A DNA stretch of 64,000 nucleotides from Lutibacter agarilyticus (lineage in GTDB: Bacteria > Bacteroidota > Bacteroidia > Flavobacteriales > Flavobacteriaceae): the NCBI RefSeq assembly GCF_900188235.1, contig NZ_FZNT01000006.1, positions 1 to 64,000 of the forward strand. The letters run 5' to 3'. Position numbers and translations under genes: made by a program. Every line of letters starts with the position of its first letter. Positions within the stretch are counted from its first letter, which is position 1. Shown piece by piece: positions 43,232 through 53,700 of the stretch. Under the pieces are notes generated by a model, which saw only the letters and a list, made by a program, of their open reading frames with translations, was not told where the DNA came from and did no database searches.

Positions 43232-45150
43232 TATGTATCAAATTTAAATTTAAGTTCTTCTAAACTATTTTCAGCTCCAACCAAGGTTATAGTGTCGCCC
43301 AATCGCATACGTGTATAACCGTGAGAAACCAATAATTGTCCTTTACGTTTTATTGATAAAACCAACACATCTGCAGGTAAACGTAAATCTCTTAAACGTA
43401 TACCGTGAATGTCTTCATTTCTAATTTCTATATCCATAGAATCTTGTCCTTCATCCATTCCTAACAATAATGAAGTAGCATTAGGAGAACGTACAAAGTG
43501 ATCTAATAGGCTAACAATTGCCGTTGCAGGTTCTATAATTAATGCACCAAGTTTGTGGAATTTTTCAAAATACTCACGATTTTCTAATCGTACTACAACG
43601 TCTTTTATTCCAATATGTTCGTATATTAATTCAGCCAATTTATAATTATCTTCATCAGATAGCATTAAAATTACAGCTTCGCTATTCTCTAAATTTAGTT
43701 CTTTTAACGATTTATAGGTGATAGATGGTAAATTTATAATTTCAAAATCATTTACCTCTTTTTTATTCGTAACATCAAAATTGATGATTCTAGACTCCCA
43801 ATTTTGTTTTTTTAGTTGATTTGCCAATGAAATGGATTGATCTTCTAATCCAAATATTACAGAATCTCTTGTGCTCTTAACAACAGGCGTTTTAGCTCTT
43901 AAATGACTTTCTTTCACATAATTTAACGACCATTTAAACAATGGAGGTCCAATTAACTGATTGATAACAATAATGGCAATAACAATGGTTTCAAACTGTT
44001 GTCCCCAAACAGGAAAAACATCGGATATTACGGTAGCTAAACCTAATGCAACACCCGCTTGTGTTAAATAAGGCATCCACGCTATAAAGGCATATTTTTT
44101 AAAATCGTTTGCCGCATACACCCCAAAAATTCCTCCAAAAAACATAGTGATTAATCTTAAAAAGAAAAGCGCAATAGCAATTCCAAATACACTCATTAAT
44201 GTTTGAATAGAAAGTGATGCACCTGTTAATGTAAAGAAAATGATATATATAATTGGACTAATTTCTTCTAAAGCTTCTGAAAATTCTATTCGGTGTTTGC
44301 TGTAATTTGTTAAAACAAAACTTCCAATAATACAGATCAAAAGCGGTTCTAAAATAAACTCATGCTGAAATAATTCAACAGATTTTATATTTACATAATA
44401 GGCAAATAAATAAGTGCAATAACCAATTATTAAAATGGCAATTCCTTTCATTTTAATATCAGCCTTCGTTAAAAATGGTACTTGTAAAATTTTACCAACT
44501 AGGTATCCAAGTGCAAAGGAAGTGATTAATTCAAACAATAAGATCACAAAGAAAAGGATGTCGGTTGTTTCGTCATTAATCAATGCTTTTGCTACAGACA
44601 AACAAATGGCAAACAATATAATTACCAGCACATCTTTTACAACGGTAACACCCATTACAGTTTTTGTAAAGGGGCCGTTAGCTCTCATTTCATTGATAAC
44701 CGCTATTGCGGAAGAAGGTGAACGTGCAACAAATATGGTGGCAAATAATATAGCAACCCCAATTTTATGTGTTGCAGGCATTTTAGCCATAAAAGGAATA
44801 TAACCAGCTATAAAATATATGACAATTGAACTCATTACAAATGTAATTACCAATTGGCCAATGGTCATCCATTTAATACTGTTAATTCGACTTCGTAAAT
44901 CGTTTAAATACAACTCTGAACCAGCAGAGAATGCAATAACAGAAAGTGCTATCTCGTTTAAAAAATTTAAATCGTGAATAGCGGTAGGTGAAATAAAATT
45001 TAAGACTGAAGAACCGGCAATAATTCCGGTAATTATTAATCCTGTAATTAGTGGAAATTTAATTTTTTGAAAAACTTTAGCAATTTCATTAGCTGCAATG
45101 GCAACAATTAAAAAGCCTACTAAAAATGTTATTAATAATTTGATGTCCAA
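43231..45150 (-). CDS. CPA2-type cation:proton antiporter with TrkA domains
   Basis: 639 aa. The first ~400 residues have about 12 transmembrane helices typical of Kef/NhaS-like CPA2 antiporters (KFPLITGLIITGIIAGSSVL; FAGSELYLNDL-like region SAGSELYLNDLRSRI; FVARSPSSAIAVINE). The C-terminal part contains a TrkA-N (RCK) domain (VIFGLEDQSISLANQLKKQ) at about 410-520 and a TrkA-C domain (HGIRLRDLRLPADVLVLSIK) at about 560-635. It probably exchanges K+ or Na+ for protons and is gated by nucleotide or ions. First gene of a coupled operon with miaE. Confidence 0.88.
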   Translation of the reverse strand: MDIKLLITFLVGFLIVAIAANEIAKVFQKIKFPLITGLIITGIIAGSSVLNFISPTAIHDLNFLNEIALSVIAFSAGSELYLNDLRSRINSIKWMTIGQLVITFVMSSIVIYFIAGYIPFMAKMPATHKIGVAILFATIFVARSPSSAIAVINEMRANGPFTKTVMGVTVVKDVLVIILFAICLSVAKALINDETTDILFFVILLFELITSFALGYLVGKILQVPFLTKADIKMKGIAILIIGYCTYLFAYYVNIKSVELFQHEFILEPLLICIIGSFVLTNYSKHRIEFSEALEEISPIIYIIFFTLTGASLSIQTLMSVFGIAIALFFLRLITMFFGGIFGVYAANDFKKYAFIAWMPYLTQAGVALGLATVISDVFPVWGQQFETIVIAIIVINQLIGPPLFKWSLNYVKESHLRAKTPVVKSTRDSVIFGLEDQSISLANQLKKQNWESRIINFDVTNKKEVNDFEIINLPSITYKSLKELNLENSEAVILMLSDEDNYKLAELIYEHIGIKDVVVRLENREYFEKFHKLGALIIEPATAIVSLLDHFVRSPNATSLLLGMDEGQDSMDIEIRNEDIHGIRLRDLRLPADVLVLSIKRKGQLLVSHGYTRMRLGDTITLVGAENSLEELKFKFDT

Positions 45151-45197
45151 AAGCTACGGGATTTAAATTTTTAATTCATTATAAATAGTTGCTATAA

Positions 45198-46898
45198 TTA
45201 CAAATCTAAATCAAAAGTCTTCTTAAACAATTCTAAGGCACTATTTTTTTCTTTTAATTTTTCATAGCGTTCTTGTGGTGTGTAAGCGAATTTTTTTGTT
45301 TCAGATTCATTTACATGAATTATCAAATCAGTTTTAAAGTTATTAAGACATTCACGTAAAAATTTCATTAAATATGTTTTTTCACGTGTTAACTGATCCT
45401 TCATCAATAAGTTAGGAAGGGTATAATGCAATTCATTTCCTTTTGCAGTAGGTACATCAGCTTTCATAATAGAAGCAACACTTTTATGGCCTTTTTTTAA
45501 TAATTTTTCAATATAAGCGTTCCACAATTCAACAGCCTGTGTTTGTGTAAAAGGGTCAGAAGGTAAGCCTTCAACTTCTTCAAACTCAACTTCAGTTTCT
45601 GCAATTTCCTTTTTTAAATGAATGCTTTTAAGCGTTAAGGCTGAAGTTCTTCTAGGTCGTGTATTTAGAGTTGGCTTTGCTAGTGCTGGTTTTGCTACCT
45701 CTTCAACACTTTTTTTAGTGATTTCTTGTTTTACCTCGGCTAATTTAACTTCTTGAGGTTGCTTATTTTTTACAGTTCTTTTTATTTTTTGTCGGTAATG
45801 AATTGCTGCAATTATGTAAGGTTTGCTATTTTTTTTTTCTCCATCAAAAGTGATAGAGGCTAATTGCATTAGGGCAAGTTCAACTAATAATCGCTGATTT
45901 TTACTAGCCTTATATTTTAAATCACAATCGTTTGCAAGGTCAATTGCTTGCAGTAAAAAACGCATTTCACATTTTTTAGATTGCTCTAAGTATTTCTTTT
46001 TAGCATTGTCTCCAACTTCTAATAAATCGATTGTAATTTGATCTTTAGCCACCAATAAATCTCTAAAATGTGAAGCCAAACCACTAATAAAATGATGTCC
46101 TTCAAACCCTTTTGCTAAAATGGTATTAAAATGAATTAAAACTTCAGGAATTTTATTTTGCAATAAAAAATCGGTGGTTATAAAATATTCATCGTAATCT
46201 AATACGTTTAAATTTTCAGTAACCGCTTTTCTAGTTAATTCATTTCCCGAAAAACTTACAACTCTATCAAAAATAGATAAAGCATCACGCATAGCACCAT
46301 CAGCTTTTTGCGCAATAATATGTAGCGCATCATCTTCAGCATTGATATTTTCTTCTTTGGCTATTTTTTCTAAGTATTTTTTAGCGTCTAAAACTCCTAT
46401 TCTTTTGAAGTCGAATATTTGACAACGTGATAAAATAGTCGGAATTATTTTGTGTTTTTCAGTAGTTGCTAATATAAAAATTGCGTGCGCTGGTGGCTCT
46501 TCTAATGTTTTTAAAAAGGCATTAAAGGCTGCTTGCGACAGCATGTGAACCTCATCAATAATATAAACTTTATATTTTCCTGTTTGTGGTGGAATTCTAA
46601 CCTGATCGGTTAAACTTCTAATGTCATCAACAGAGTTATTTGAAGCCGCATCTAATTCAAAAATATTAAATGCAAAGTCATCTTCACTAGTTTCTCCAGC
46701 GTTTTCATTTATTTTTTTAGCCAAAATTCGGGCGCAAGTTGTTTTACCAACACCACGGGGACCGGTAAACAATAAAGCTTGCGCTAAATGGTTGTTTTTT
46801 ATAGCATTTTCAAGCGTGTTTGTAATTGCTTGTTGCCCAACAACTTCCTCAAAAGTTTGAGGTCTGTATTTTCGAGCTGATACTATAAATTGTTCCAT
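45198..46898 (-). CDS. dnaX: DNA polymerase III subunit gamma/tau
   Basis: 566 aa. Starts with SARKYRPQTFEEVVGQQAI, then Walker A GPRGVGKTT, DEVHMLS Walker B and the ATTEKHKIIPTILSRCQ sensor. The usual four zinc cysteines after Walker A are absent (region KKINENAGETSEDDFAFN), as is common in flavobacteria. The C-terminal part (about 370-566) is a basic linker and a tau-type domain that binds polymerase. It is the clamp loader ATPase. No frameshift site for gamma was sought. Confidence 0.95.
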   Translation of the reverse strand: MEQFIVSARKYRPQTFEEVVGQQAITNTLENAIKNNHLAQALLFTGPRGVGKTTCARILAKKINENAGETSEDDFAFNIFELDAASNNSVDDIRSLTDQVRIPPQTGKYKVYIIDEVHMLSQAAFNAFLKTLEEPPAHAIFILATTEKHKIIPTILSRCQIFDFKRIGVLDAKKYLEKIAKEENINAEDDALHIIAQKADGAMRDALSIFDRVVSFSGNELTRKAVTENLNVLDYDEYFITTDFLLQNKIPEVLIHFNTILAKGFEGHHFISGLASHFRDLLVAKDQITIDLLEVGDNAKKKYLEQSKKCEMRFLLQAIDLANDCDLKYKASKNQRLLVELALMQLASITFDGEKKNSKPYIIAAIHYRQKIKRTVKNKQPQEVKLAEVKQEITKKSVEEVAKPALAKPTLNTRPRRTSALTLKSIHLKKEIAETEVEFEEVEGLPSDPFTQTQAVELWNAYIEKLLKKGHKSVASIMKADVPTAKGNELHYTLPNLLMKDQLTREKTYLMKFLRECLNNFKTDLIIHVNESETKKFAYTPQERYEKLKEKNSALELFKKTFDLDL

Positions 46899-46920
46899 TT
46901 ATTGAATGTTGGTTATTTTA

Positions 46921-46928
46921 CAAAAATA
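46921..46928 (-). promoter_or_regulatory. dnaX promoter -7 box
   Basis: The minus strand reads TATTTTTG (TAnnTTTG) 23 bases upstream of the dnaX ATG. Matches the Bacteroidota consensus; no -33 box was assigned. Confidence 0.5.
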
Positions 46929-46952
46929 TAAAAACGAATGGTTTTTGAATGC

Positions 46953-48740
46953 TTATCGTGGATTATTTTCATAAATTTTATTATACAAATGAAGGTATTT
47001 TTTTAATATTTCAGTACGCTTAGGTTTCATTGTAGGTGTTAATAAATTATTTTCAATACTCCACACATCAGGTGTTAGCTCAAAGCGTTTAATGGTTTCC
47101 CATTTCCCAAAACTTTTATTCCCTTTTTTAATCTCTTTTTCTATTCTTTTAACCACATGTGGATTGTCAATTAATTCCTGATTGTTTCCAGGGATTGGCT
47201 CGTGATGAATGCGTGCCCATTCTCGTAAAAAATCAAAATTTGGTTGTATTAAAGCAGCAGGCATTTTTTGACCTTCACCTACAACTAATATTTGCTCAAT
47301 AAAACGAGATTGTTTCATTTCGTTTTCTAAAAGGGCAGGGGCAATGTATTTTCCTCCTGAAGTTTTAAATATTTCTTTTTTACGACCTGTAATTGAAAGA
47401 AAACCATTGCTATCAAATTCACCTTTATCACCGGTATGAAAAAAGTCGCCAGTCATTACACTTTTTGTACGTTCAGGATCTTTGTAATACCCTTGCATAA
47501 CATTAGGCCCTTTTACTAAAATTTCACCATCATCAGCTATTTTCACTGTTACATTGTCTATAGTTTTACCAATGGTTCCTATTTTAAACATATCGCCTTC
47601 AATCATATTTACCGAAATAACTGGAGACGTTTCTGTTAATCCGTAACCTTCCATAACGGGCATTTGAGCAGCAGCAAATACTCTTGCCAAACGTGGTTGT
47701 AAAGCAGCGCTTCCTGAAACCATTGTTTTTAAATTTCCACCTAAAGCTTCACGCCATTTAATGAAAATTAATTTATTGGCAACTTTAAGTTTTTGTTCGT
47801 ACCACCAACCATTAGCTTGGTATGGTTCATATTTTAAACCTAAATCAACGGCCCAAAAGAACAGCATTTTTTTGATTCCTTTTAATTCAGATCCTTTATT
47901 GATAATGCCATCGTACACTTTCTCTAATAAACGAGGAACAACGGTCATAAATTCAGGTTTCACCTCTTTTATATTTTCACCAATTTTGTCCATTCCTTCC
48001 GCAAAATAAACCGAAGTTCCAGTAAATTGATATAAATAATGCAGCATACGTTCAAAAATATGGCAAACAGGTAAAAAACTCAATGCTTTAATTTTTCCGT
48101 GTTCTAAGGGAAGTCTAGGTGTGCTATCAATAACATTGGTAACAACGTTTCTGTGCGAAAGCATCACACCTTTTGGTTTTCCTGTTGTTCCTGAAGTATA
48201 AATTATGGTTGCTAAATCGTCTGTATTTATGGATTCTTTTAGTTGTTCAACTTCACTCTGTAAGCTTTCATCACTACCTAATTCAATAACTTCTTTCCAG
48301 TTTTTACATTTTTTCACTTCGTCGAAAGAATAAATTTCTTGTAAAGTTGGGACGTCCTTTTTAATGGATTTTACTTTTTTGAATAAATCTTTATCAGAAA
48401 GGAAACAGTGAGTAACTTCAGCATGATTAAAGATGTATAAAAAATCTTCTTCGGAAATAGTAGGATAAATAGGTACATTGATAGCCCCTATTTGAAGCAT
48501 TCCAAAATCTAAAATATTCCATTCAGTCCTATTGTTGGTTGAAATTACGGCTATTTTATCACCGGGTTTTACACCTAGTTTTAATAATCCACGACTTATA
48601 GCATTTCCTTTTGCAATAAATTCTTGCGAAGAAGTAGCTTCCCAGTTTCCATTGTATTTGGTGTTGTAAGCCTTAGGTAAATTAAAGGTGTCGAGTTGAT
48701 GGTAGGCAAACTCGAATATCTTAGTTATTTTTTTTGACAT
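46953..48740 (-). CDS. Long-chain acyl-CoA synthetase (AMP-forming)
   Basis: 595 aa. The AMP-binding signature TIIYTSGTTGKPKGVMLSHR is near residue 183. GYGLTETSPVISVN and the FHTGDKGEFDSNGFLSITGR hinge are present, as is the C-terminal catalytic lysine region GGKYIAPALLENE. It activates fatty acids for beta-oxidation or lipid synthesis, FadD15-like. A shortened paralogue follows upstream in the genome (48825-49313). Confidence 0.93.
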   Translation of the reverse strand: MSKKITKIFEFAYHQLDTFNLPKAYNTKYNGNWEATSSQEFIAKGNAISRGLLKLGVKPGDKIAVISTNNRTEWNILDFGMLQIGAINVPIYPTISEEDFLYIFNHAEVTHCFLSDKDLFKKVKSIKKDVPTLQEIYSFDEVKKCKNWKEVIELGSDESLQSEVEQLKESINTDDLATIIYTSGTTGKPKGVMLSHRNVVTNVIDSTPRLPLEHGKIKALSFLPVCHIFERMLHYLYQFTGTSVYFAEGMDKIGENIKEVKPEFMTVVPRLLEKVYDGIINKGSELKGIKKMLFFWAVDLGLKYEPYQANGWWYEQKLKVANKLIFIKWREALGGNLKTMVSGSAALQPRLARVFAAAQMPVMEGYGLTETSPVISVNMIEGDMFKIGTIGKTIDNVTVKIADDGEILVKGPNVMQGYYKDPERTKSVMTGDFFHTGDKGEFDSNGFLSITGRKKEIFKTSGGKYIAPALLENEMKQSRFIEQILVVGEGQKMPAALIQPNFDFLREWARIHHEPIPGNNQELIDNPHVVKRIEKEIKKGNKSFGKWETIKRFELTPDVWSIENNLLTPTMKPKRTEILKKYLHLYNKIYENNPR

Positions 48741-48824
48741 TTGATTTGGTTTAAATGAAGTATTGCAAAGTATAAAATATAAAATGATTACACAAGAATG
48801 TAAGTTGCTTAGCTATCATATTAA

Positions 48825-49313
48825 TTAGTTGTTATAAATTTTATCGAATAACTGTTTGTATTTAATTTTTATTGCACTGCGTTTTAATTTTAACGTTGGT
48901 GTTAACAGTCCGTTCTCAACAGACCAAATATCAGCGGTTAATTCAAACGCTTTTATTTGTTCCCATTGGCCAAAATTTTTATTGGCACTATCAATTTCTT
49001 TTTGAATGCGGTTAATTACTTTTTTATTTGAAATTAAGGAAGTGTATGCTTCATTAGTCTCAATATTTTTTCTTTTACACCATTCAATTAAAAATTCAAT
49101 TCTGTTTGTAGTTGTTACTACGGCAATTTTATCATTTGGTTTTATACTAAGCCTTAATAATGCTCTGCTTATGGTGTTGGCAAGTTTTAAATACTCTTGT
49201 ACAGAAGTAGCTATCCAACTATTATTTAACTTCGTGTTAAACAGTTTTGGTTGCTTATTGTTTTTCAACAGTAAATAAGCAAAATCAAATAGTCGAGTTG
49301 CATTTTCAGTCAT
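48825..49313 (-). pseudogene. Acyl-CoA synthetase paralogue collapsed to its two ends
   Basis: 162 aa open frame. Residues 1-72 align with the first 72 of the neighbouring synthetase (ATRLFDFAYLLLKNNKQPKL; KPNDKIAVVTTTNRIEF). Residues 73-162 align with its last ~90 (EKEIKKGNKSFGKWETIK against QKEIDSANKNFGQWEQIK; ENGLLTPTLKLKRS). About 430 residues, including the whole catalytic core, are missing in frame. A -7 box remains upstream. It can no longer activate acyl groups but may still be translated. Confidence 0.85.
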
Positions 49314-49362
49314 TAATAATATTGGTTGGTTTCTGCAAAATAGAAATTAATAACTGATTTTG

Positions 49363-49370
49363 CAAAACTA
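49363..49370 (-). promoter_or_regulatory. -7 box of the collapsed synthetase gene
   Basis: Minus strand TAGTTTTG (TAnnTTTG) 50 bases upstream of the ATG at 49313, so the remnant may still be transcribed. Confidence 0.4.
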
Positions 49371-49739
49371 TATATAGGACTGAATTTATGAATGATGAAA
49401 AATGAGCAATTAAATAAGTTAAATTTTTACAAATAATGTTTTTTATGCACTTGTTTTAATCTAATAAATGAAATTTCTAATACTTTTTACGCATTTTTCA
49501 GTATTATTATGAATTGTTTTGTAGCTTATTTTAACCCAAAAATATGCTAAATTATTTTCTAAAGTATCAAAACTGTTAATATTTTAATGAATTCTATACG
49601 CTAGCTATATACTTCAAACGTTTTAGTAAAAAAGCCAACAATAGCAGTCTAATTAGTCCTAAAATCTAAGGTTTAAGGGGTTTTTAGTCGTATTTTTGTA
49701 TTTTAAAAATCGAAGGTTATACATTAAAAATATAAGCAC
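49371..49739 (+). promoter_or_regulatory. pflB upstream region
   Basis: No gene is seen in this 370-bp stretch. TATTTTTG at 49691-49698 (TAnnTTTG) is a likely -7 box 42 bases before pflB. I saw no clear FNR-like palindrome, though TTGAT-type half sites cannot be excluded. Confidence 0.45.
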
Positions 49740-51965
49740 ATGAAAACAGTAAGTTTTAAAAAAGGAATTTGGGAAAGTACGATTAACGTAAGAGATTTTG
49801 TATTAAAAAATATAACTCCATACCATGGAACTCACGACTTTTTAGAAGGTCCTAGTGAAAAAACTAATAAATTATGGGACACTTGTAAAGAAGCAACGCA
49901 AGAAGAAAGAGATAGAAATGGTGTTCGTTCTGTAGATACTGAAACAATCTCAACAATTAGTGCTTTTGCAGCAGGTTATATTGATAAAGAAAATGAAGTA
50001 ATTGTTGGTTTACAAACCGATGAATTATTAAAAAGAACAATGAAACCTTTTGGAGGTTTTAAAGTTGTTCAAAAAGCATTGTCTGAGCAAGGTGTTGCGC
50101 CTAATAAAGATTTAACCGCTTTATTTTCGAAATTTGTTAAAACCCATAACGATGGTGTTTTTGATGCCTATACGCCTGAAATTAAAAAATTCCGTTCTTT
50201 AGGATTTTTAACAGGATTGCCAGATAATTATGCGCGTGGTAGAATAATTGGAGATTATAGAAGAATTGCTTTATACGGTGTTGATAAATTAATTGAAGCT
50301 AAAAAAGCAGATCAAGCTGCAATTACTGGCCCAATGACTGATGCTGTTATTCGTTTACGTGAAGAAGTAGCTGAGCAAATTAAAGCTTTAAAAGAAATTG
50401 TTGAATTAGGTAATATTTACAATCTTGAATTAAACCGTCCGGCTACAAATGCTCAAGAGGCTGTACAATGGACTTATATGGCTTATTTAGCAGCTGTAAA
50501 AGAGCAAGATGGTGCAGCAATGTCTTTAGGTAATGTTTCTACATTTTTAGATATTTATATTGAAGAAGATTTAGCTAAAGGTATTATTACTGAAGTTGAA
50601 GCCCAAGAATATATTGATCAAATGGTGATGAAATTACGTATGGTACGTCATTTACGTATGGCTGCTTACGATGAAATTTTTGCAGGAGATCCAACGTGGG
50701 TTACTGAAGCTATTGGAGGTATGTTTTCTGACGGAAGAACTAAGGTTACAAAAACATCATTCCGTTTCTTACATACATTGTACAATTTAGGACCATCACC
50801 TGAACCTAATATGACTGTTTTATGGTCTAATGATTTACCTGAAAACTTTAAAAGATATTGTGCAAAAGTATCTATTGATACATCTTCAATTCAATTTGAA
50901 AATGATACGTTAATGGTTGCTAGTCGTGGTTCTGATGATTACGGAATTGCTTGTTGTGTTTCTTACCAAGAATTAGGAAAATCTATTCAGTTTTTTGGAG
51001 CACGTACCAACTTAGCAAAAACATTATTATTAGCGTTAAATGGTGGTCGTTGTGAATTTACAGGAACACAAGTAATCAATGGAATTCCAGCATATACGGA
51101 TGAGTATTTAGATTTCGACAAAGTAATGGCAAACTTTAAAGTTGCTATGAAAGAAGTAGCGCGTGTGTATAACGATTCAATGAATATTATTCATTATATG
51201 CATGATAAATACTACTACGAAAAATCTCAAATGGCTTTAATTGATACCAACCCAACAATAAACATTGCCTATGGTATTGCAGGATTATCAATTGTTGCCG
51301 ATTCACTTTCAGCTATTAAATATGCAAAAGTAAAACCTATTAGAAATGAAGAAGGTTTAACGATAGATTTTAAAATTGAAGGAGAATTTCCTTGTTACGG
51401 AAACGACGATGATAAAGCAGATATGATTGCAGCAAAAGCAGTAGCAGATTTTAACGATGAGTTAAAAAAGTTACCAGTGTATAAAAATGCTACACCAACA
51501 ATGTCTGTATTAACAATTACATCAAACGTTTCTTACGGTAAAAAAACAGGTGCTACACCTGATGGAAGACCTCACGGAATTGCTTTTGCACCAGGAGCTA
51601 ACCCAATGCACGGTCGTGATAAAAACGGAGCAATTGCCTCTTTAAATTCAGTAGCGAAAATTAGTTACGAAGATTCTCAAGATGGTATTTCTAATACGTT
51701 CTCTATTGTGCCTAAATCATTAGGAGCAAATGAAGAAGATAGAATTGAGAATTTAACAGCTACTATTGATGGTTATTTCTTAAACAATGCACAGCATTTA
51801 AATGTAAATGTATTAGACAAAGAAACATTAATTGATGCAATGGAACGTCCAGAAGAATATCCGCAATTAACAATTCGTGTTTCAGGATATGCTGTTAACT
51901 TTGTTCGATTAACAAAAGAACAACAAATTGAAGTTATTACACGTTCGTTCCACGATTCCATGTAA
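49740..51965 (+). CDS. pflB: Pyruvate formate-lyase (formate C-acetyltransferase)
   Basis: 741 aa. The adjacent catalytic cysteines are in [11 protein letters not shown] (near 407) and the glycyl-radical loop is [11 protein letters not shown] near the C-terminus. It splits pyruvate into acetyl-CoA and formate without oxygen, so the organism probably ferments or survives anoxia. The activating enzyme gene follows after a hairpin and the formate channel follows that. Confidence 0.97.
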   Translation: MKTVSFKKGIWESTINVRDFVLKNITPYHGTHDFLEGPSEKTNKLWDTCKEATQEERDRNGVRSVDTETISTISAFAAGYIDKENEVIVGLQTDELLKRTMKPFGGFKVVQKALSEQGVAPNKDLTALFSKFVKTHNDGVFDAYTPEIKKFRSLGFLTGLPDNYARGRIIGDYRRIALYGVDKLIEAKKADQAAITGPMTDAVIRLREEVAEQIKALKEIVELGNIYNLELNRPATNAQEAVQWTYMAYLAAVKEQDGAAMSLGNVSTFLDIYIEEDLAKGIITEVEAQEYIDQMVMKLRMVRHLRMAAYDEIFAGDPTWVTEAIGGMFSDGRTKVTKTSFRFLHTLYNLGPSPEPNMTVLWSNDLPENFKRYCAKVSIDTSSIQFENDTLMVASRGSDDYGIACCVSYQELGKSIQFFGARTNLAKTLLLALNGGRCEFTGTQVINGIPAYTDEYLDFDKVMANFKVAMKEVARVYNDSMNIIHYMHDKYYYEKSQMALIDTNPTINIAYGIAGLSIVADSLSAIKYAKVKPIRNEEGLTIDFKIEGEFPCYGNDDDKADMIAAKAVADFNDELKKLPVYKNATPTMSVLTITSNVSYGKKTGATPDGRPHGIAFAPGANPMHGRDKNGAIASLNSVAKISYEDSQDGISNTFSIVPKSLGANEEDRIENLTATIDGYFLNNAQHLNVNVLDKETLIDAMERPEEYPQLTIRVSGYAVNFVRLTKEQQIEVITRSFHDSM

Positions 51966-51989
51966 TATTAAATATAAATTGTATTATTG

Positions 51990-52025
51990 GTGTCCAAAAG
52001 GTTAATTCGTTAATTTTTTGGACAC
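51990..52025 (+). terminator. Hairpin between pflB and pflA
   Basis: GTGTCCAAAA (51990-51999) pairs perfectly with TTTTGGACAC (52016-52025), a 10-bp stem with a 16-base loop. The T tract after it is short (TTTAATTC), so it may attenuate rather than fully stop transcription, keeping PflA lower than PflB. Confidence 0.6.
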
Positions 52026-52046
52026 TTTAATTCAAAAACTACGCTT

Positions 52047-52796
52047 ATCAAAACTACTAAAACTAAACTAAGAGTTCATTCCATAGAATCATTCGGTACC
52101 CACGATGGTCCGGGGATTCGATTTGTAATTTTTTTACAAGGCTGTAAATTAAAATGTTTGTATTGCCACAACCCTGATACTATTGAAACTTCAGGAGGAA
52201 CGGAGTACGAGGTTGAAGAATTGGTAAAAATGGCAAAACGAATGAAACCTTATTTTAGAGCCAATGGTGGCGTTACGGTTTCAGGAGGAGAACCTTTATT
52301 GCAGTCAAAAGAATTAATTCCTTTTTTTAAGCGATTGAAAGAAGAAGGTATTCATACAAATATTGATACCAACGGAAGAATCTTAAATAATTCAGCAAAG
52401 GAGTTGTTAGATGAGTATGCCGATTTGGTAATGCTTGACATTAAGCATATGACTGAAGATGGTTACGAAGCACTTACAGGAATGCGAAATAAAGAAACCA
52501 CCTTTAATTTTGCAGCTTATAGAGAAGCATCAGGTAAAAAAATGTGGTTGCGTTATGTATTAATTCCAGGAATCACTAATAAACCTGAATTATTACACGC
52601 AATGGGAGAACACTTTAAAGAGTATAAAACCATTGAAAAAATTGAAATTCAACCGTATCACAAGCTAGGAGTTCACAAGTGGGAAGCTTTAGGTTGGGAA
52701 TACCAGTTAAAAGACGCCCGTGAAAACACCCAAGAAGAAATAGAGGAAGCTGCGGCAATTTTATCGAAGTATTTCAAAGAAGTAAAAATAAATTAA
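52047..52796 (+). CDS. pflA: Pyruvate formate-lyase activating enzyme (radical SAM)
   Basis: About 249 aa. The reading frame is open from 52014 and has no ATG, GTG or TTG before the conserved N-terminus, so the start shown (ATC at 52047) is a guess; ACG at 52041 is another option. The essential N-terminal motif HSIESFGTHDGPGIR and the iron-sulfur motif CKLKCLYC lie upstream of the first TTG (52158), which would remove two of the three cluster cysteines. The protein uses SAM to make the PflB glycyl radical. The rest includes GGEPLLQ and the usual partial barrel (DTNGR, LDIKHMTEDGYEALTG). Clustered with pflB and focA. Confidence 0.85.
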   Translation: MKTTKTKLRVHSIESFGTHDGPGIRFVIFLQGCKLKCLYCHNPDTIETSGGTEYEVEELVKMAKRMKPYFRANGGVTVSGGEPLLQSKELIPFFKRLKEEGIHTNIDTNGRILNNSAKELLDEYADLVMLDIKHMTEDGYEALTGMRNKETTFNFAAYREASGKKMWLRYVLIPGITNKPELLHAMGEHFKEYKTIEKIEIQPYHKLGVHKWEALGWEYQLKDARENTQEEIEEAAAILSKYFKEVKIN

Positions 52797-52830
52797 AAAG
52801 TGTTGTTAGAAGCAACAAGATATTTTCAAA

Positions 52831-53610
52831 ATGAATACCCCAAAAGAAGTAATAAGTATCGTAAGTAAATTAGCCTTAAACAAAGGAAATTATACAATAA
52901 ATAAAACATTAATACTTGCATTTTTAGCAGGAGCATACATTGCATTTGGAGGCTTGTTAGCTTTAATTGTAGGTGGAGGTACACCCGGAATTGCAGCTTC
53001 AAACCCTGGAATTACTAAATTCTTATTTGGAGCAACTTTCCCAATAGGGCTGATTCTTGTGGTAGTTGTAGGAGCAGAACTTTTTACAGGTAACAATGCT
53101 TATTTTATTCCAAACTTAATCAATAAAAAACAAGGTATTCAGGCGTTGCTTAAAAATTGGGGTTTGGTATATGTTGGTAACTTTGTTGGCGCAGTTTTTG
53201 TAGCTTATGTTATTACACATTTAACGCATATTGTAAGTGGTTCTCCATTTCAAGACGCCGTACATAAAGTCGCAATTGGTAAAACTAGTCATACGTTTTT
53301 AGTTACCTTTTTAAAAGGAATTGGTGCAAACTGGTTGGTTTGTTTAGCCGTTTGGCAAGGAATGGCAGCTAAAGACACTACAGGTAAAATACTGGCTATT
53401 TGGTTACCAGTAATGGCATTTGTTACCATGGGGTTTGAGCATAGTATTGCAAATATGTATTTTATTCCGTTGGCTATTTTTGAAGGCGCAGATATTACGT
53501 GGACTACTTTTATAGTAAAAAACCTAATTCCAGCAACTTTAGGGAATATTGTTGGAGGCGTGCTGTTTGTCGGTTTGCCGTATGGTTATTTATTTGGAAA
53601 GAATCAATAA
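52831..53610 (+). CDS. focA: Formate/nitrite transporter FocA-like
   Basis: 259 aa, six membrane helices. KTLILAFLAGAYIAFGGLLA opens helix 1, VVVGAELFTGNNAYF holds the family motif, and FVTMGFEHSIANMYFIPL is the second signature. It exports formate made by PflB or imports it. It lies 34 bp after pflA and belongs to the same anaerobic unit. Confidence 0.93.
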   Translation: MNTPKEVISIVSKLALNKGNYTINKTLILAFLAGAYIAFGGLLALIVGGGTPGIAASNPGITKFLFGATFPIGLILVVVVGAELFTGNNAYFIPNLINKKQGIQALLKNWGLVYVGNFVGAVFVAYVITHLTHIVSGSPFQDAVHKVAIGKTSHTFLVTFLKGIGANWLVCLAVWQGMAAKDTTGKILAIWLPVMAFVTMGFEHSIANMYFIPLAIFEGADITWTTFIVKNLIPATLGNIVGGVLFVGLPYGYLFGKNQ

Positions 53611-53700
53611 AAATAGCTAAGCCGTTCAGGAGCATTGATTCAAAATCTTACCATACTAAAAATTAATTAGTATAAGAATCTGAAATTTTAAGTCAATTAT

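Noticed and set aside
52158-52796. TTG start for pflA
   Set aside because: It would remove two of the three iron-sulfur cysteines and the HSIESFGTHDGPGIR motif, both needed for activity.
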